The position numbers were made by a program, and so were the translations under genes. This document shows positions 16,658-25,382 of a stretch of DNA of 64,000 bases, one piece after another; position 1 is the stretch's first letter; every line of letters starts with the position of its first letter. Source of the DNA: Scleromatobacter humisilvae (lineage in GTDB: Bacteria > Pseudomonadota > Gammaproteobacteria > Burkholderiales > Burkholderiaceae_C); assembly GCF_023231945.1 (NCBI RefSeq), contig NZ_JAJLJH010000003.1:434001-498000 (forward strand). Reading direction: 5' to 3'. Under the pieces are notes generated by a model. The model did not search any database. It was not told the DNA's origin and saw only the letters and a list, made by a program, of their open reading frames with translations.

Positions 16658-17946
16658 GCCGCCGCTCCGGCGAGACTGACGTGGGACAGCCCGAGCGCCG
16701 CGATGCGCGACGACGCGGGCGGGTGCGAGTAGTAGAAGCGCACGTAGACCGGATCGGGCGTGAGCGTGGCGGCGTTGTCCTCGTACAGCTTGAGCAGCGC
16801 GCGCACGAGGTCGGTGGCGTTCGCGTTGCTGCGCGCGTAGGCGTCGGCCTCGTACTCGTCGCGGCGCGACAGGCTCGCGAAGAGGGGCGAGACGAAGAAC
16901 AGGAAGGGCGGCAGCGCCATCATGAACAGCAGCAGCGCGAGCGCGTTGTCGGAGAACACCGCGTTGGGCGTGACCCCCAGGCCCGCATAAAAGCCCCACT
17001 GCGACGCCAGCCAGCCCAGCAGCGCGAAGCCGGCGAGGCTGAACGCGAGCGTCAGCACCATGCGCTTGACGATGTGGCGATGCGCGAAGTGGCCCAGCTC
17101 GTGTGCCAGCACGGCCTCGACCTCGTCGCCGTTGAGGCGCTTGAGCAGCGTGTCGAAGAAGACCACGCGCTTGCCGGCGCCGAAGCCGGTGAAATAGGCG
17201 TTGGCGTGCGCCGAGCGGCGGCTGCCATCCATCACGAAGAATCCCTTGGCGCGGAAGCCGCAGCGCTGCATCAGCGACTGCACGCGCGCGATGAGCGCGT
17301 CGTCCGCCAGCGGCTCGAACTTGTTGAACAGCGGCGCGATCAGCGTCGGGTAGACCACCATCGCGAGCAGCTGGAAGGCCGTCAGCGCGCCCCAGGCCCA
17401 CAGCCACCACAGACCGCCGGCGGCCTGCATGATCCACAGCACCAGCGCGAGCAGCGGGCCGCCGATCGCGACGCCCAGCAACAGGGACTTGACCAGGTCG
17501 CTGAAGAACAGCGCCACCGTCGTCTTGTTGAAGCCGAAGCGCTGTTCGAGGCGGAACGTGCTGTAGAGATCGAACGGCAACTCGATCAGCGCGCCGATGA
17601 GGACGAACGCCCCGACGAGCAGCAGCTGGTAGGCCATGGCGCCCCAATGCGGCGCGACCCAGCCCAGCAACGCGTCGTTGAGCGCACCGAGGCCGCCCAG
17701 CAGCGTCCAGGCGATCAGCACCGCGCTGCCGAAGGCGTCGTTGACGATGCCGAAGCGCAGCTTGGCCAGCGTGTAGTCGGCGGCCTTCTGGTGCGCGTCC
17801 AGCGGCACGGTGCCGGCGAACGCCGCGGGCACGGCGCCCCGGTGCGCGGCGACGTGCCGCATCTGGCGCGTGGCCAGCCAGAACTTGACGAGCAGCGACG
17901 CCAGGATGGCGACGGCGAAGGCGATGGACAGGACGACGGGATTCAT
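16654..17946 (-). CDS. M48 family (Ste24/CAAX-type) membrane metalloprotease
   Basis: 430 residues, an inner-membrane zinc protease related to Ste24 CAAX proteases. Multiple hydrophobic helices surround the active site HELGH (His282, Glu283, His286), and the third ligand lies in SRRDEYEADAYA. The N-terminal DAHQKAADYTLAK and FDLYSTFRLEQRFGFNKTT are typical of this subgroup. In bacteria such proteases act in membrane protein quality control. It is upstream of and coupled to rsgA, a pairing common in Burkholderiales. Confidence 0.92.
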   Translation of the reverse strand: MNPVVLSIAFAVAILASLLVKFWLATRQMRHVAAHRGAVPAAFAGTVPLDAHQKAADYTLAKLRFGIVNDAFGSAVLIAWTLLGGLGALNDALLGWVAPHWGAMAYQLLLVGAFVLIGALIELPFDLYSTFRLEQRFGFNKTTVALFFSDLVKSLLLGVAIGGPLLALVLWIMQAAGGLWWLWAWGALTAFQLLAMVVYPTLIAPLFNKFEPLADDALIARVQSLMQRCGFRAKGFFVMDGSRRSAHANAYFTGFGAGKRVVFFDTLLKRLNGDEVEAVLAHELGHFAHRHIVKRMVLTLAFSLAGFALLGWLASQWGFYAGLGVTPNAVFSDNALALLLFMMALPPFLFFVSPLFASLSRRDEYEADAYARSNANATDLVRALLKLYEDNAATLTPDPVYVRFYYSHPPASSRIAALGLSHVSLAGAAA

Positions 17947-18176
17947 AAGCCTCGAGTGTAGGGGGTCGGGGTGGCGGCCACGCGGCGCGCACGCCGGCGT
18001 TTCGCCCCGAAATGGCGCGGGACCCCGGTTTGCAGGTGAGTCCATCGCCCGCAGAACACAAGAGGCGCGAACTTGACAGCTTGTTACGGGTGCACGCATG
18101 CCGGACATCCTCGACAGCACGCCGCCCGACTACCATGACCCGGAGGGCGGGGCGACCATGTGATGGAGTAGCTACC

Positions 18177-19412
18177 GTGAACAACCAGGACATCGACGGC
18201 AACGTGCCCCCCGAGGCGCCCGCGACCCCACCCGCCGCGCCCGACTCGCTCGAACAACAACTCGAGAAGGAACGCGAGGCCCGCGCGCTGATGCGCGACC
18301 GCCTGCGCAACACCGAGGCGCTGGCCGCCGAGTCGCACGCGCTGCGGGCGCGCATGGCCGAGGAGCTCGAGCGCGTGACGGCCGATCGCGATCGCCTGCG
18401 TGCGGAAGCGGCCTCGGGCGCGCCCTCCGCCGCCGCGTCGGGCGAGAGCGTGATCAAGCCCAAGCCCGCGCCGTCGCGCGTGACCGAGCCGCTCTACACG
18501 CCGACGATGAGCGCCGTCCCGCCGCCGCACGCCGCCGACCGGCCGCTGAAGCCGCCGACGCGCGCCGCCCGCAAGGGCCCGTGGGCGGCGCTGGCCATGC
18601 TGAGCGTGCTGGCCGTGGCCGTCGCGGGCGCGGCCTGGTACAAGGGCACGCTGCCGGGCGGCCGGGACGCGCAGGTCGCGGCCACGCCCGCCGCCACGTC
18701 GCCCGTCGATGTCGCGAGCAGCCAGACTGCGGCGTCCCCGCAGCCCGTGGCAGCGACGACGCCCTCGCCCTCGGCGGCCGTGGCGACGGCGGCGCCGTCC
18801 TCCGGCGCCGTCCCGTTGCCACCGCTGGCGCCCGAGGCCCAGCTGGCCGCGGCGCCGACCGCGGCGGGGCCGGCCGCGCCCGCGGACGCGTCCGGCCTGC
18901 CTGCGCGGCTGCGCAAGGCGCTCGACGGCGAGGGCATCGCGTCGTCGGTGGACGTCGACGCCGCGACCGGCCACGTGCGCGTGTCCGACGCCCAGAACGA
19001 CGACGCGCTGCGCCAGCGCACCGACATGGTCGTCCGCGCGGTCTACGCCGGCGCCAGCCTGCCCGAGCCGCAGATCGAGCATCGCTGGCTGTCGCCGATG
19101 CGCGCGCACGAGACCATTGCGGCCGCCGACACGTCGACTCCCGCGCCACGCGCCGAGCCGGCGCGCCCGGAGCATCGCAAGGCGACGACGACCGCCGTGG
19201 CCGTCGCCGCCGTCGACGCGCTGACGCCGGTGCTGCCCGCGGGCCGCGTCACCGAAAGCTGCATGCGGGACCTGGCGGGCAAGGCCACGATGCACCGCGC
19301 CAACATGACGGCGTGCATGAAGCGCAGCTGCTGCAGCAGCGCGGCCAACCACAACTCCGAGGAGTGCCGGGCCTACGACAAGGCCTATCCGTTCACGTGC
19401 GGCGCCGGTTGA
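18177..19412 (+). CDS. Single-pass membrane protein with coiled coil and Cys-rich C-terminus, unknown function
   Basis: 411 residues. The GTG at 18177 follows GGAG. In order, I see an N-terminal coiled coil (about 20-75, EQQLEKEREARALMRDRL), a linker, one transmembrane helix (about 140-162), and a long Ala/Pro/Thr-rich segment. A small globular domain (about 238-300, GIASSVDVDAATGHVRVSDA) with a BON-like rhythm follows, then a C-terminal stretch of six cysteines (CMRDLAG to FTCGAG) that could form disulfides in the periplasm. No family recognised. It is divergent from the M48 gene. Confidence 0.7.
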   Translation: MNNQDIDGNVPPEAPATPPAAPDSLEQQLEKEREARALMRDRLRNTEALAAESHALRARMAEELERVTADRDRLRAEAASGAPSAAASGESVIKPKPAPSRVTEPLYTPTMSAVPPPHAADRPLKPPTRAARKGPWAALAMLSVLAVAVAGAAWYKGTLPGGRDAQVAATPAATSPVDVASSQTAASPQPVAATTPSPSAAVATAAPSSGAVPLPPLAPEAQLAAAPTAAGPAAPADASGLPARLRKALDGEGIASSVDVDAATGHVRVSDAQNDDALRQRTDMVVRAVYAGASLPEPQIEHRWLSPMRAHETIAAADTSTPAPRAEPARPEHRKATTTAVAVAAVDALTPVLPAGRVTESCMRDLAGKATMHRANMTACMKRSCCSSAANHNSEECRAYDKAYPFTCGAG

Positions 19413-19523
19413 GCGGGCGTCCCGCGCGCCGGGCGGACGGCGCGCGATTTGCCACGAGATCGACGGCGGGCCCTTGCCTCGCGCAGGCCTATCCCCTCGT
19501 TCTCAAGTGCAAAGGAGTCCACG

Positions 19524-19883
19524 ATGGACACGCTCAACGAAACCCTCAGCCATGACGTCATCTCGTCCGACCGCGTCGAAGGCACGACGGTCTACAACGA
19601 TGCCGGCGACAAGCTCGGCTCGATCGATTACCTCGTGATCGACAAGCGCTCCGGCCGCGTGCGCTACGCCGCGCTCGAGTTCGGCGGCTTCCTGGGCATG
19701 GGCACGAACCGCTACCCGGTGCCGTGGAGCCTGCTCGAGTACAACACCGAGCGCGGCGGCTACGTCGTGCCCATCGACAAGGAAACGCTGGACGGCGCGC
19801 CCCGCTACGAGGAAGGCCGCCGCCCGGACTACGACGACGAGTACGGTCGCACGGTCTACGACTACTACGGCGTGGGCTGGTAA
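19524..19883 (+). CDS. PRC-barrel domain protein
   Basis: 119 residues with one PRC barrel, seen from GTTVYNDAGDKLGSIDYLVID through YPVPWSLL. A tyrosine/aspartate-rich tail (YDDEYGRTVYDYYGVGW) follows. Free-standing PRC-barrel proteins of this size are often stress-linked in proteobacteria, but their biochemical role is unknown. AAAGGAG before the ATG at 19524 fixes the start. Its last 19 bases overlap the convergent DUF4440 gene. Confidence 0.85.
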   Translation: MDTLNETLSHDVISSDRVEGTTVYNDAGDKLGSIDYLVIDKRSGRVRYAALEFGGFLGMGTNRYPVPWSLLEYNTERGGYVVPIDKETLDGAPRYEEGRRPDYDDEYGRTVYDYYGVGW

Positions 19884-20287
19884 GTCCCGGCCGGCGCGTC
19901 CGCGAGCGCGGGCGCGCCGCCCTCGCGCGTGACCACGTGCGCGTGACGCGCGGTCGCGCGCCAGCGGCCGTCCGTCAGCTGCCACAGGTTGGTGAAGCGC
20001 CGCGTCGAGCAGACGCGGTCCGGACCGTCGACGACGCGGTCGCCGCCCATCACCACCACCGTGTCGCCGTGGCGCTGCATCGTCTCGATGCGGCTCTCGA
20101 ACGACAGGTGGCACAGCCGGCCGGTCTCCAGCAATTGCAGCAGCAGCGGCTTGGCGAGCACCTTGTGCAGCGGCGAGTTGACGATGTAGTCGTCGGCGAT
20201 CAGTTCGTCGAGCGCGCGCATGTCGGCGTGCAGGAACGCGACACGCAGCGCCTCCTCGCGGGCGCGGATCTCCGCGTCCCACGCCAT
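19865..20287 (-). CDS. DUF4440/SnoaL-like (NTF2 fold) protein
   Basis: 140 residues of the NTF2-like DUF4440 type: an N-terminal helix REEALRVAFLHADMRALDELIADDYIVNSP, then alternating strands ending RFTNLWQLTDGRWRATARHAHVV. Members are small cone-shaped proteins, some enzymes and some ligand binders. No catalytic role can be assigned. It is followed on the same strand, in the upstream direction, by an exported protein gene two bases away, so the two probably share a transcript. Confidence 0.8.
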   Translation of the reverse strand: MAWDAEIRAREEALRVAFLHADMRALDELIADDYIVNSPLHKVLAKPLLLQLLETGRLCHLSFESRIETMQRHGDTVVVMGGDRVVDGPDRVCSTRRFTNLWQLTDGRWRATARHAHVVTREGGAPALADAPAGTYQPTP

Positions 20288-20289
20288 GG

Positions 20290-20724
20290 TCAACGTCCTG
20301 ACGCAAGAGCGTCGTCGCCGAGGAGCGCGACGCGCCGGCCGTCCTCGCCATCGACGAAGCGCACCACGAAGCGGACACTGCGCGCGCCGTCGTTGCCGCC
20401 GTCGCAGCGCAGGCCGTGGACGGCGCGGCGGATCTGGTGCAGGGTGCGCGCCGAGTCCGACTGCGGCGCGACGTCGTAGACCGCATGGCCGCGCAGCCTG
20501 AAGGTCACCGCCACGCTGGACGGCTTGGCGGCGTCGTCCCAGGCGCCGGCGAGCGCGTCGGCCAGCTCGGCGCTCGCCGCCGGGCAGGCGTCGCTCAGCG
20601 GCATCTGGCCGACGACGTCGACGCGCGAGATGTCGGCCGCCGAGGCGCCGAGCGCGACGGCGAGCAGGGCCGCGGCGGCCGCGACGGACCTCCACGGGCG
20701 AGGGGACGGGGTGATCGGGTTCAT
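20290..20724 (-). CDS. Small exported protein of unknown function
   Basis: 144 residues. A signal peptide (MNPITPSPRPWRSV, hydrophobic core, cut near ASA-A at about 29) precedes a mature domain with two cysteines (DACPAAS and LRCDGGN). The mature part looks folded (VAVTFRLRGHAVYDV, SVRFVVRFVDGEDGRRVALL) but matches no family I know. Its leader and upstream DNA resemble those of the next gene at 21129. It ends two bases before the DUF4440 gene starts. Confidence 0.65.
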   Translation of the reverse strand: MNPITPSPRPWRSVAAAAALLAVALGASAADISRVDVVGQMPLSDACPAASAELADALAGAWDDAAKPSSVAVTFRLRGHAVYDVAPQSDSARTLHQIRRAVHGLRCDGGNDGARSVRFVVRFVDGEDGRRVALLGDDALASGR

Positions 20725-20853
20725 GGCGACTCCTGGAGGGCAGGTTGAGGACGCGAGGCCACGATAGGCAGCGGCGGGGATCGGCCCAAGGGCCTGTCGA
20801 CGATCGTCCGGATGGCTGCGATGAACTGCCGCTGCGCGCGACGGGCCGTCGCC

Positions 20854-21129
20854 TCAGTCGAAGTCGTGGTCGAAGGGATCGGCCTTCGAAGGCGCGTCCC
20901 AGCCGTCGTCGTCGAACGGGAAGTTGGGGCCGAAGTGGACGTCGACGTCCGGGCAGTCGTCGTCGCCGTCGACGTCGAACGAGGAGCCGTGCTGGATGAC
21001 GACGCGGCTGGCGTGGTGCTCGTGGTCGTGCGAGAACACGTGGGCGCCCGCGCCGTGCACGAGCGCGAAGGCCGCGATCACGGCGCCGAGGGCTTTCCAG
21101 GGATGGCGGGGGCTGGCGACGGGGTTCAT
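20854..21129 (-). CDS. Small exported acidic His/Asp-rich protein
   Basis: 91 residues with a signal peptide (MNPVASPRHPWKALG, cut near GAHA at about 29). The mature part is rich in His and Asp (FSHDHEHHASR, DVDGDDDCPDVDVHF, DPFDHDFD) with a single Cys. Such composition could bind divalent metals, but that is inference. The start at 21129 follows AAGGAG. The leader closely resembles that of the 20290-20724 protein, which suggests an old tandem duplication of the 5' end. Confidence 0.6.
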   Translation of the reverse strand: MNPVASPRHPWKALGAVIAAFALVHGAGAHVFSHDHEHHASRVVIQHGSSFDVDGDDDCPDVDVHFGPNFPFDDDGWDAPSKADPFDHDFD

Positions 21130-21313
21130 GGCGGTCTCCTTGAGGCGATGGCTGCACGATAGGCCGCGCCACGCCGTCGCTCCAGCGCCACGCGACGGGC
21201 GTACGCAACGCCGTGACGAAGCGAATCCAGAGCCGACGGGCCGGATCCGCGGCCTGCGCGAGAATGGGACCATCCGCGCCGACGGCGCCTGAACTCATCC
21301 GCCGGGAACACCG

Positions 21314-21874
21314 ATGACCGACACGCTGCTGAAGAAGTCCGACAACAACCTGATCTGGGTCGACATGGAGATGACGGGCCTGTTCCCCGACACCGACCGC
21401 ATCATCGAGGTGGCCGTCGTCATCACCGACCCCCACCTGACGGTTCGCGTCGAGGGCCCGGTCTTCGCGATCCACCAGAGCGACGCCACGCTGGACGCGA
21501 TGGACGCCTGGAACAAGGGCACGCACGGCCGCAGCGGGCTGATCGACCGCGTGAAGGCCTCCACGGTCGACGAGGCGCAGGCCGAGGCGGCGCTGATCGA
21601 ATGGATGAGCCAGTACGTGACCAAGGGCAAGAGCCCGATGTGCGGCAACTCGATCTGCCAGGATCGCCGCTTCATGGCGCGCACGATGCCCAGGCTGGAG
21701 GAGTTCTTCCACTACCGCAACCTCGACGTCAGCACGCTCAAGGAACTCGCCAAGCGCTGGAAGCCGTCGGCGCTCGAGGGTTTGAAGAAGGCCGGCAAGC
21801 ACACGGCGCTGGCCGACATCCAGGAGTCGATCGACGAACTGGTGCACTACCGGGCGACCTTGCTCAACGTCTGA
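21314..21874 (+). CDS. orn: Oligoribonuclease
   Basis: 186 residues, the usual length. Orn is a DEDDh 3'-5' exonuclease that degrades two- to five-nucleotide RNAs, including pGpG. The first acidic motif is WVDMEMTGL. Later motifs are [15 protein letters not shown] and the closing [14 protein letters not shown]. It is an essential or near-essential gene in related bacteria. In many Burkholderiales it sits next to the M48 gene, but here a five-gene block lies between them. Confidence 0.97.
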   Translation: MTDTLLKKSDNNLIWVDMEMTGLFPDTDRIIEVAVVITDPHLTVRVEGPVFAIHQSDATLDAMDAWNKGTHGRSGLIDRVKASTVDEAQAEAALIEWMSQYVTKGKSPMCGNSICQDRRFMARTMPRLEEFFHYRNLDVSTLKELAKRWKPSALEGLKKAGKHTALADIQESIDELVHYRATLLNV

Positions 21875-21891
21875 TCGACGGCAGGCCGGAC

Positions 21892-22242
21892 ATGACGCTT
21901 CGGCTGCGCTGGTCCACCGCGACGATTGGCGCGGGCATCGCCGTCGCGGCGCTGGCGACGTGGCTGCTGGCCTCCGGGCCGAAGTGCGGGCCGGGCAGCG
22001 ACTGGCCGCGCAGCTGGGCCCAGGCCGTCGCGTTGAAGGACGCGTGGCAGCGGGAGTCGGTCTGCCGGCAGCCGGACGCGCAGTGCAGCTATCGCATCGA
22101 GACCGCGGCGGCGGGCGACATCACGGTGACGGTGCAGGTCACCGGCGTGGACGATGCCGGGCTGTGCATCGTCGCCACCGACAACCAACGGCACTACCAC
22201 TACGCGCCGAGCGGCGCGCCCGCGGCCAGTTCGCCGCACTGA
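21892..22242 (+). CDS. Small membrane-anchored or exported protein, unknown function
   Basis: 116 residues. A hydrophobic N-terminus (about 6-27, STATIGAGIAVAALATWLLA) acts as signal or anchor. The outer part contains four cysteines (KCGPGS, SVCRQPDAQCSY, GLCIVAT) and a beta-rich pattern (YRIETAAAGDITVTVQVTGV). It lies 17 bases after orn on the same strand. No family recognised. Confidence 0.6.
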   Translation: MTLRLRWSTATIGAGIAVAALATWLLASGPKCGPGSDWPRSWAQAVALKDAWQRESVCRQPDAQCSYRIETAAAGDITVTVQVTGVDDAGLCIVATDNQRHYHYAPSGAPAASSPH

Positions 22243-22257
22243 ACGCGCGGGAGGCGC

Positions 22258-23631
22258 TCAGCCGACGGTCGCAGCCTCGCTCGCCGGCAGCCGCATCGGC
22301 GCCAGCCGCGTCCCCATCTGCCGCCGCACCAACACCAGGCTCACGATCGCCTGCAGGAACACGCTGGCGACCGACAGGTGCCATACGTCGATCAACGCGA
22401 AGCCGGCGCGGCGGCTGATCCACAGCGCCGGCAGCACGAAGGTCAGCAGGCGCGTGAACGAGCTGAGCAGCGCGGGCAGCGTGTTGCCCATCGCCTGGAA
22501 CATGCCCGAGCACGCGAACACGATGCCGGCGCCGAAGAAGTTCCACGAGACGACGTGCAGGATGGTGACGGCGACCTCCGCGGCGCGCGGGTCGGCGGTG
22601 AACCACGCGACCGGCACCGGCGCCCAAAGCTGGCACACGGCGACGATCGACGCCATCAGCACCAGCTCGATCGCGAGGCCTTGCTTGAGCGTGTCCATGA
22701 CGCGATCCGGCCGGCGTCCGCCGAAGTTCTGGCCCGCGATGGCAGGGATCGCGAACGAGACCGCCATCGCCGGCATCACCAGCGCCTGCATCACGCGAGC
22801 GGCGATGCCGAAGCCGGCCTGGGCGTCGGCGCCGAAGTCGCGGATGAGCGCGTAGTTGATCGAGTTCAGCACCACCATGATGACGAACTCGCCGCCGGCG
22901 GGCAGGCCGATGCGAAGCATCTGGCCGAGGAGCGCGAAGGCGGGCCGCGGCAGGCCGCCCGACATGGCGACGATGTCGCCGAGCTGGCGCAAGTAGCGCG
23001 CGAGCAGCAGCACGCCGACCGCCACCGACAGGCTGGTGGCCAGCCCCGCGCCGGCCACGCCCAGCGGGTGATGCGTGCCCCAGCCGGCGATCAGGATCGG
23101 CGCGAGGACGATGTTCATCCCCACGGTCGCGAGCTGCACCACCATGCCCGGCCTCGCGATGCCCGCACCGCGCAGCACCGAGCCCGCGACCGCCAGCACG
23201 AACTGCAGCGCGAGGCCGGGCAGCGACCACAGGATGAACGTGACGCCGGCGCTGGCGACGCCGGCGTCGGCGGCCAGGCCGCGCATGTAGCTCGGCCCGA
23301 GGCCCACGCCGAGTGCGATCGTCGCGACGACGCAGGCCATGCCCAGCAGCATGGCCTGGCCGAAGACGCGGCTCGCGGCCGCCTTGTCCTTGGCGCCCAG
23401 CGCGCGCGCCACCAGCGACACGGTGGCGACGGCCAGCATCTGCGTCAGCGCCATCACCAGCATCGTGACGTTGCCGGCCGCGGCGACGCCGGCGACAGCC
23501 TCCTTGCCGATGCTGGAGACGAAGTAGAGGTCGACCATCAGGTACAGCGTCTGCACCAGCATGCCGATCGTGATGGGCATCGCCATGGCGATGAGGTGGC
23601 CCCGGATGGAACCCTGGGTCAGGTCACGCAT
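22258..23631 (-). CDS. MATE family multidrug efflux transporter
   Basis: 457 residues with about twelve membrane helices in two similar halves. Typical segments are GSIRGHLIAMAMPITIGMLV at the start, LYLMVDLYFVSSIGKEAVAGVA, and GQNFGGRRPDRV in the second half. MATE pumps export cationic drugs or metabolites in exchange for Na+ or H+. It stands alone between a small exported protein and a DUF2087 protein. Confidence 0.93.
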   Translation of the reverse strand: MRDLTQGSIRGHLIAMAMPITIGMLVQTLYLMVDLYFVSSIGKEAVAGVAAAGNVTMLVMALTQMLAVATVSLVARALGAKDKAAASRVFGQAMLLGMACVVATIALGVGLGPSYMRGLAADAGVASAGVTFILWSLPGLALQFVLAVAGSVLRGAGIARPGMVVQLATVGMNIVLAPILIAGWGTHHPLGVAGAGLATSLSVAVGVLLLARYLRQLGDIVAMSGGLPRPAFALLGQMLRIGLPAGGEFVIMVVLNSINYALIRDFGADAQAGFGIAARVMQALVMPAMAVSFAIPAIAGQNFGGRRPDRVMDTLKQGLAIELVLMASIVAVCQLWAPVPVAWFTADPRAAEVAVTILHVVSWNFFGAGIVFACSGMFQAMGNTLPALLSSFTRLLTFVLPALWISRRAGFALIDVWHLSVASVFLQAIVSLVLVRRQMGTRLAPMRLPASEAATVG

Positions 23632-23724
23632 TTCTTGTTTCTCCCTGGATGCCGAATTCGGCGCGACGCCGCGGCCACGCCGCGGCGTCGCGCGCGCTTG
23701 TTCGATCGTCGGCGGACGCGCCGC

Positions 23725-24423
23725 TCAATTCGCGTCGGCCTGCGACGGCGGCTGCGCGACGGGCGGCAGCACGCGCGGCGGCCGGTTCGACAGCCGGTAC
23801 GGCGCCTGGCGCCTGCGCAGCGCGCGCAGCAGGCCCTGCGCCTCGTCGTCGGGCCACTGCGGCATCTTGCGGTACTCGCTGCAGTCGCTCTTGCGCGTCA
23901 TGAACTGGTGGTTGATCAGCTCGCGCCGCAGCGTCGCGTGGTCGCCCCAGGTGTGCCAGGCCTTGAGCACCTGGTTGACCTCGGCCTCGGTGTAGACGCG
24001 GCGGGTGTCGAAGCGCGTCCACAGCACCCACATCGCGAGCCGCTGCTGCGACAGCTTGGGCGGCCAGCGCACGAGCCGGCCGCTGAAGTCGAAGCACTTG
24101 AGCGTCTTGGCGGCGCGCTCGCTCAGGCGCGGCGTCGCGAGTCCGGGGTCGGGCGTGGTCGACGGGTCGAGCAGCTCGGGCGCATCGAACCAGAAGTCGC
24201 TCGAGACCGGCGGCGGCGCCGCCTCGGCGGCCGGGAGGCGTGCGGCCTCGGCCTGCAGCGCCTGCAGGTTGCGCTTGCCCGCGCCGCGCGCGAGCAGGTT
24301 CATCATCTCGACATGGCCGGGCAGCCGGCCGTGCGTGATCTGGTGGTCGGCGAGCGCGCGTTCGAGCGAGCGGGCGAGGGCGGAAAGGTCGGGTGCCGCA
24401 TAGGGCACGACGGTTCGGGTCAT
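23725..24423 (-). CDS. DUF2087 domain-containing protein
   Basis: 232 residues. The N-terminal third has a repeat-like helical motif (HITHGRLPGHVEMMNLLARGAGKRN pattern) seen in proteins described as glyoxalase-superfamily-like. The middle carries DUF2087: CFDFSGRLVRWPPK, then YTEAEVNQVLKAWHTWGDHATLRRELI and SEYRKMP. A Pro/Arg-rich tail ends it. DUF2087 is often found with transcription regulators, but no DNA-binding domain is clear here. Function unknown. Confidence 0.75.
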   Translation of the reverse strand: MTRTVVPYAAPDLSALARSLERALADHQITHGRLPGHVEMMNLLARGAGKRNLQALQAEAARLPAAEAAPPPVSSDFWFDAPELLDPSTTPDPGLATPRLSERAAKTLKCFDFSGRLVRWPPKLSQQRLAMWVLWTRFDTRRVYTEAEVNQVLKAWHTWGDHATLRRELINHQFMTRKSDCSEYRKMPQWPDDEAQGLLRALRRRQAPYRLSNRPPRVLPPVAQPPSQADAN

Positions 24424-24666
24424 GGCAAAGCCTCACGAAGACAGCGTGTGCTCGAGACGCCGCGCAGGGACGCGGCACCGGGGGTTGCCCTTGCCAGAAT
24501 CGAGCTCACGCGGTGGTGAGACAGGCCTGAACGAAACGGAGCGTCTGGCGGTTCGCGAGGAACCGGAACGCGGCAGGTTTAGCGACGCTGGGGATGCCAG
24601 CGCGGCAACGCCTGGGTGAACTGCCGACCGAGGACGCCAGTCTAGCAGCGTCCGCGGCCGGAAGGT

Positions 24667-25371
24667 TCAGAACGAATAGCCGACCGCAACGATCGCCGCC
24701 TGGGGGTTGAAGCGGATCGAGGTGGTGCGGATGTCGCCGGCCGTGTCGGAACGGTAGCGGCTGTTGACGCGCGCCAGCGAGTACGAGGCGACGATGTCGA
24801 TCTCGCGCGTGAGCTGGTACGACAGGCCGATCGTGCCCGCGGGGCCGATGGATCGCCTCAGGGACACCCGCGTCGGCCCGCCATTCGCCCCGTCGCCGGC
24901 CGGCGTGGAGCGCAGGTCGTAGAAGCGCGTGTAGTTCACGCCGATGCCCACGTAGGGGCGCAGCGCGCTCGTCGGCTCCATGAACTTGTAGTCGATCAGC
25001 AGCGTGGGCGAGAACCACTTGGCGGTGGCGACCTCCTGGCCGTTGAACGGCACCGAGCCGACCTTGTCCGGGCCCTTGCCGTAGGTCTTCACCGTGGGCG
25101 GCACGCCGCCGGCCAGCTCGAGCGTCCAGTGGGTGTCGAGGTTGCGCAGGTAGGCGAGGTAGGGCGTGGTGCTGTCGCCCACGCGGATGTTGATGCCGGC
25201 CGGCGTGAAGGGGCCGCTCAGGTCGTCGGCCTTGGTGTTGTTGTGGACGAAATAGGCGCCGACGCGTATTTCGTTGGCGGGGCCGAAGTCCTCGGCGTGG
25301 GCGCCGGCGGCGCAGGCCGCGAGCAGGAAGGCCGCGAGGCGGAGGGCGTGGGTGATCGTGCGTTGCGTCAT
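24667..25371 (-). CDS. OmpW family outer membrane protein
   Basis: 234 residues. A signal peptide ends near AHA-E (about 27). The mature chain has the alternating beta-strand pattern of an eight-stranded OmpW barrel: NEIRVGAYFVHNNT, FSPTLLIDYKFMEPTSALRPYVGIGVNYTRF, and a closing aromatic residue, VAVGYSF. OmpW-type porins pass small hydrophobic molecules through a side opening. It lies 11 bases after an exported lipase-like gene on the same strand. The pair probably handles a lipid or ester substrate. Confidence 0.9.
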   Translation of the reverse strand: MTQRTITHALRLAAFLLAACAAGAHAEDFGPANEIRVGAYFVHNNTKADDLSGPFTPAGINIRVGDSTTPYLAYLRNLDTHWTLELAGGVPPTVKTYGKGPDKVGSVPFNGQEVATAKWFSPTLLIDYKFMEPTSALRPYVGIGVNYTRFYDLRSTPAGDGANGGPTRVSLRRSIGPAGTIGLSYQLTREIDIVASYSLARVNSRYRSDTAGDIRTTSIRFNPQAAIVAVGYSF

Positions 25372-25382
25372 GCTGGCCCTCG

